NCBI GenBank assembly: GCA_965206615.1
Contig: CBDBKI010000005.1
Span: forward strand, 1,302,001 to 1,366,000
Length of the DNA stretch: 64,000 bases
Source of the DNA: VXNE01 sp965206615
GTDB taxonomy: Bacteria; Pseudomonadota; Gammaproteobacteria; Pseudomonadales; Azotimanducaceae
Reading direction: 5' to 3'
Shown here: in pieces, positions 61,669 to 64,000 of the stretch
How the letters are laid out: each line of letters starts with the position of its first letter
How positions within the stretch are numbered: position 1 is the stretch's first letter
Made by a program: the position numbers and the translations under genes
Notes under the pieces: generated by a model
What the model was told of the DNA's origin: nothing
Databases searched by the model: none
What the model saw: the letters and a program-made list of their open reading frames with translations, nothing else

Positions 61669-62832
61669 ATGGCAAAAGGAAGTGGACAGGCTGGGCCGGG
61701 CAACGGCGGAAGGCCAGGTCCCGCAGCGGTGGAGACGCTGCCGGTCGAGGCGTTCGAACCGTCGGCGGTGCGCCCCTGGAAGTTCCACAACCGGACGGGA
61801 TCCGGCATGGACGAGGGTTCGCTTGAGGCGCTGGCAGCGTCGATCAAGCGCGATGGCCAGCAGCAGCTCGGTCTCGCCCGTCGGCTGGCGCCGGGCGATA
61901 CGCATGCGGTCGAGGTGATATTCGGCGTTCGACGGCTCGAAGCGTGCCGGCGTGCCAGCGTGCTCTGGCGCGCGGAAGTGCGGGATGCGTCCTTCTCGGA
62001 CGCGCAGTGCGCGGCACTCATGCATGGCGAGAACGCCTGGACCGAGGGCGTGTCACCGCTCGAAAACGGGGCACAGTGGAAGGCGATGCTCGATGCCGGG
62101 GTGTTCGAGACCCAATCAGCGCTGGCGGCGGAACTCGGTTGTCACCGCGCCACCGTGGCGCGCGCGGTGCGCACGGTGACGGCGCTGTTCGCGGAGGAAT
62201 GGCTCGGGCGCCTCATAGCTCCGGTGATGCACGAGTTCAGCGGACGCGCCGCGGACCGGCTGGCGGACGCGTACGGGGAAGGGTCCAGGCGTGCCGCCGC
62301 CCGGCGGCGTGCACAGCGACTTGAGCCGGGCCAGGTGCCGGCGGACGGTCTGTATGACGCGCTGTACGGCGAAGTGCGTGGCCGGACGCCGCGGGAAACG
62401 GTCTTCGTGCGGCGCGTCGGGACAGCTGCAGGGAAGGGCGCCCCGATGGTGGCTGCGAAGATCGAGCGCGACGGCAGCGGTGGTTTCTCTGTGAGCGTGC
62501 GTCCCCACGAACAGACGCCGGGGGAACTGGCCGAACTCGTCGAGCACATTGAGGCGCTGCTGGCGACCGAAGCGTCCGAAGCGGCCGCGGTACGCCTGGG
62601 GCGGCGGCTGGTGGCGTCGCTCTCGCCCGAGGAGGCGCAGTCCGCGGATCGCTCGTGGCTGGAAGGCTGCATCTGGTCTGCGGCCCGCGCGAGCGGGCTC
62701 GAGTGGGACCGTCTGCGTTGCGCGGTCGTAGCGGAAGTGCTGCGCACGCAGCGCGAGGGCTGGGAGTTGGCCGTGGTCCGCGCCGTCGGCGGTGGGCAGG
62801 CCGACCCGAGCGGCACGCACCAGTCGGTGTAG
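61669..62832 (+). CDS. ParB/RepB-like partition or transcription protein
   Basis: A 387-residue protein with a ParB N-terminal domain: PVEAFEPSAVRPW, LAASIKRDGQQQLGLARRL, EVIFGVRRLEACRRA (the GxRRxxA patch, equivalent to the GERRxRA box, appears as GVRRLEA). An HTH follows (FETQSALAAELGCHRATVARAVRTV), and the C-terminal half is unlike chromosomal ParB. ATG 61669 is preferred to GTG 61654. No ParA is next to it, and it stands in a degraded stretch, so it could be an orphan from a plasmid or integrative element. It is not clearly a nuclease. Confidence 0.75.
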   Translation: MAKGSGQAGPGNGGRPGPAAVETLPVEAFEPSAVRPWKFHNRTGSGMDEGSLEALAASIKRDGQQQLGLARRLAPGDTHAVEVIFGVRRLEACRRASVLWRAEVRDASFSDAQCAALMHGENAWTEGVSPLENGAQWKAMLDAGVFETQSALAAELGCHRATVARAVRTVTALFAEEWLGRLIAPVMHEFSGRAADRLADAYGEGSRRAAARRRAQRLEPGQVPADGLYDALYGEVRGRTPRETVFVRRVGTAAGKGAPMVAAKIERDGSGGFSVSVRPHEQTPGELAELVEHIEALLATEASEAAAVRLGRRLVASLSPEEAQSADRSWLEGCIWSAARASGLEWDRLRCAVVAEVLRTQREGWELAVVRAVGGGQADPSGTHQSV

Positions 62833-63268
62833 AGGCTCTCTCCATCTTCTCTGGCCACTCGTACCGCGTTTGGCGGGTGATTTGGCACGGACGCAGGGGC
62901 GACGCTTGTCGTCGCCCGTGTCGAGCCCGTCCCCTACAACGTCCGTGTCGAGCCCGTGCAAGCCTTGGCGACGGGAGGGGACAGGCCCGTCCCCTGCAGC
63001 TTGCCGTCGCGGCTGTAGTGCATGCACTACAGGACGGTCTCCCCATGGGGGTCGCGAGGCATTCCGGGCCGTGGCTCGGCCACACCGGCGTCCGCCGGGC
63101 GTCACACCGGGCCGATGCGGCGCGGACCACAGTCGACGGTAGAGAGTGGTAGCCAGGAATCAGACAACAAATCGCGGAATCACCACTACCAACTACCACT
63201 AGCGGTACCGGATTTGATCCCAAGAACGCCGACGGGATGCTTCGCAGGGCCTTTAGGACCGGGTTGCC
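62833..63268. other. Non-coding stretch with family A palindromes
   Basis: A 436-bp gap. Its first half (62895-62996) carries palindromes; the second half contains short repeated strings such as AGTGGTAG (about 63144) and CCACTACC/CTACCACT (about 63181-63200) that form an imperfect inverted pair, possibly an IS end. No gene is supported. Confidence 0.5.
62895..62996. repeat. Family A palindromes in inverse orientation
   Basis: AGGGGCGACGCTTGTCGTCGCCC (62895-62917) and GGAGGGGACAGGCCCGTCCCC (62973-62993) flank half units (CCCGTCCCCTA at 62926) and the spacer CGTGTCGAGCCCGTGCAAGCC, which is the reverse complement of the 58450-58475 spacer. The cluster probably arose from copying and partial duplication of a composite unit. 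Confidence 0.78.
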
Positions 63269-63650
63269 ATGCTGCTGCGCGGGATCAAGGCGCCCGGCGG
63301 ACGGTGCGCGCTGGTGCTGGACGAGGTCGAGCGCGTCAGCGATCCGGCGTGTGTGGACGTACTCAACGTGCTGATACGGAGGGCGCCAGCGACCCGGCAC
63401 GTCGCGATGGCGTGTCGCGAGCTGCCGGCAGGCCTTGATGTCAGCGGGCCGGCATTCGGTGGCGACGCCCAGTTGGTGACGACCGACGACCTGTGTTTTT
63501 CCTGCACGGAGATTGACCGCTTCTTCCACGGTCGACTCTCACGGCGCGAGCGGGCCGTCGTGACGGCGGACTCCGCGGGTTGGCCGATCGCCCTGCGCAT
63601 CCGGTACAGCCTCGGTGAGGACGTGGCCGGGGAGTCCGGCCGGATCGTGC
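63269..63650 (+). pseudogene. MalT/LuxR-type regulator ATPase fragment
   Basis: The frame from 63269 encodes LVLDEVERVSDPACVDVLNVLIRRAP, MACRELPAGLDV, QLVTTDDL, EIDRFFHGRLSRRE and VTADSAGWPIALRI, the NB-ARC/AAA-type ATPase core of large MalT-like LuxR regulators (the L-V-L-D-E/D Walker B and the GWPIAL motif are diagnostic). An in-frame TAG at 63254 cuts off the N terminus, and at about 63650 the sequence runs into an IS110-type transposase gene on the other strand. TPR and HTH parts are missing. Non-functional. Confidence 0.75.
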
Positions 63651-64000
63651 TGCGCAGCACCGCCCATGCCGTGCGCGCGTTCTTGTTCGCCAACGCCACC
63701 GCCGCCAGATTGCCGCCGCGGCGTTGCTCCACACCAACCGCCCACCGACTGCGACGGTCCTGGTGCCGCCTTGCCCGCTGCAGTGCCGGGCGGACACCGT
63801 GGATCAGCAGCGTGCGCAGATAGCGGTCGCCGTGCTTGCTGATGCCGAGCAGCTTCGGCCGACCACCCGTCGTGTGCTGCCGCGGCACCAGCCCCAGCCA
63901 GGCGGCCATCTTGCGACCGTTGCGGAACTGCGTCGCGTCGCCGAGGCGCAGCCATCCCGGCGATGGCCGCTCTCTGTCCGGGACAACATCGTGGATGGAG
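63640..64000 (-). pseudogene. IS110-family transposase C-terminal fragment (runs off window)
   Basis: Minus-strand sequence encodes GDATQFRNGRKMAAWLGLVPRQHTTGG, ISKHGDRYLRTLLIHG and VALANKNARTAWAVL, the Transposase_20 region of IS110-family (DEDD) transposases. The last residues before the expected stop are missing: after AWAVLRS the frame enters the MalT-like fragment. Towards 63945 the frame that precedes LGDATQF appears shifted by one base (GMAA in one frame, LGDATQF in the other). The element is therefore a degraded remnant; its left part lies beyond 64000. Confidence 0.75.

Overview
The window is about 70% GC. Its core gene content is gammaproteobacterial: an aroQ-accB-prmA-DUF3426-fis-purH-purD run, mpl, coq7, a DUF2333 gene, a cytoplasmic DsbD, a YcaQ/AlkX-type glycosylase and many acyl-CoA, SDR, MaoC, VOC and alpha/beta-hydrolase genes. 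It looks like chromosomal DNA of an uncultured, probably marine or host-associated gammaproteobacterium. This placement is inferred from synteny and protein motifs, not from any search.

Layout. 1-6356: start of a probable gamma-glutamyltransferase, an esterase, AlkX, a rhodanese, a histidine phosphatase, an SDR and an epoxide hydrolase. 6569-14930 (minus): one tightly packed operon of a LolA-like periplasmic protein, four FtsX-type ABC permeases, one LolD-type ATPase and a probable outer-membrane beta-barrel; this is the most system-like unit here. 15138-30405: methyltransferase, PEP carboxylase, acyl-CoA dehydrogenase/MaoC/acyl-CoA synthetase, a VOC protein, an MBL hydrolase, an acyltransferase, a DUF1330-haloalkane dehalogenase fusion, ComF, a nucleoside hydrolase/MTR-kinase-like/cyclase operon and a nucleotidyltransferase pair. 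30939-44315: mpl, a small membrane protein, PPi-dependent phosphofructokinase, a 1393-residue SNF2 ATPase, an acyl-CoA carboxyltransferase, a porin-like protein and a membrane pyrophosphatase. 44316-60073: a hydroxypyruvate isomerase/GST/extradiol dioxygenase operon, DUF2333/PCuAC/lipoprotein, dsbD, the aroQ-to-purD block (accC and dusB are missing from their usual places), a cNMP-rhodanese protein, HIT, coq7 and a broken SDR/sterol-reductase pair. 60124-64000: VOC, OsmC, then a decayed accessory end with AT-rich patches, LuxR/MalT-type regulator fragments, a ParB-like gene and an IS110-type transposase fragment.

Two families of short palindromic DNA run through the window. One (core GGGCGACC...GGTCGCCC or GGGACGGG...CCCGTCCC) lies between genes, mostly where genes converge, and in three cases supplies the TAG stop codon of the neighbouring gene. 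The other (core GCGAGGGGCAAGCCCCTCGC) lies inside coding sequences, always in frame. It occurs as 33-bp or 45-bp units in two permease paralogues and a VOC protein and is read from either strand. An adjacent paralogue lacking the 45-bp unit gives an apparent empty site. This resembles the protein-invading palindromic elements known from Rickettsia.

Metabolically, PPi-dependent PFK and a K+-dependent-type membrane PPase point to pyrophosphate use in energy metabolism. PEP carboxylase overlaps the acyl-CoA dehydrogenase start codon.
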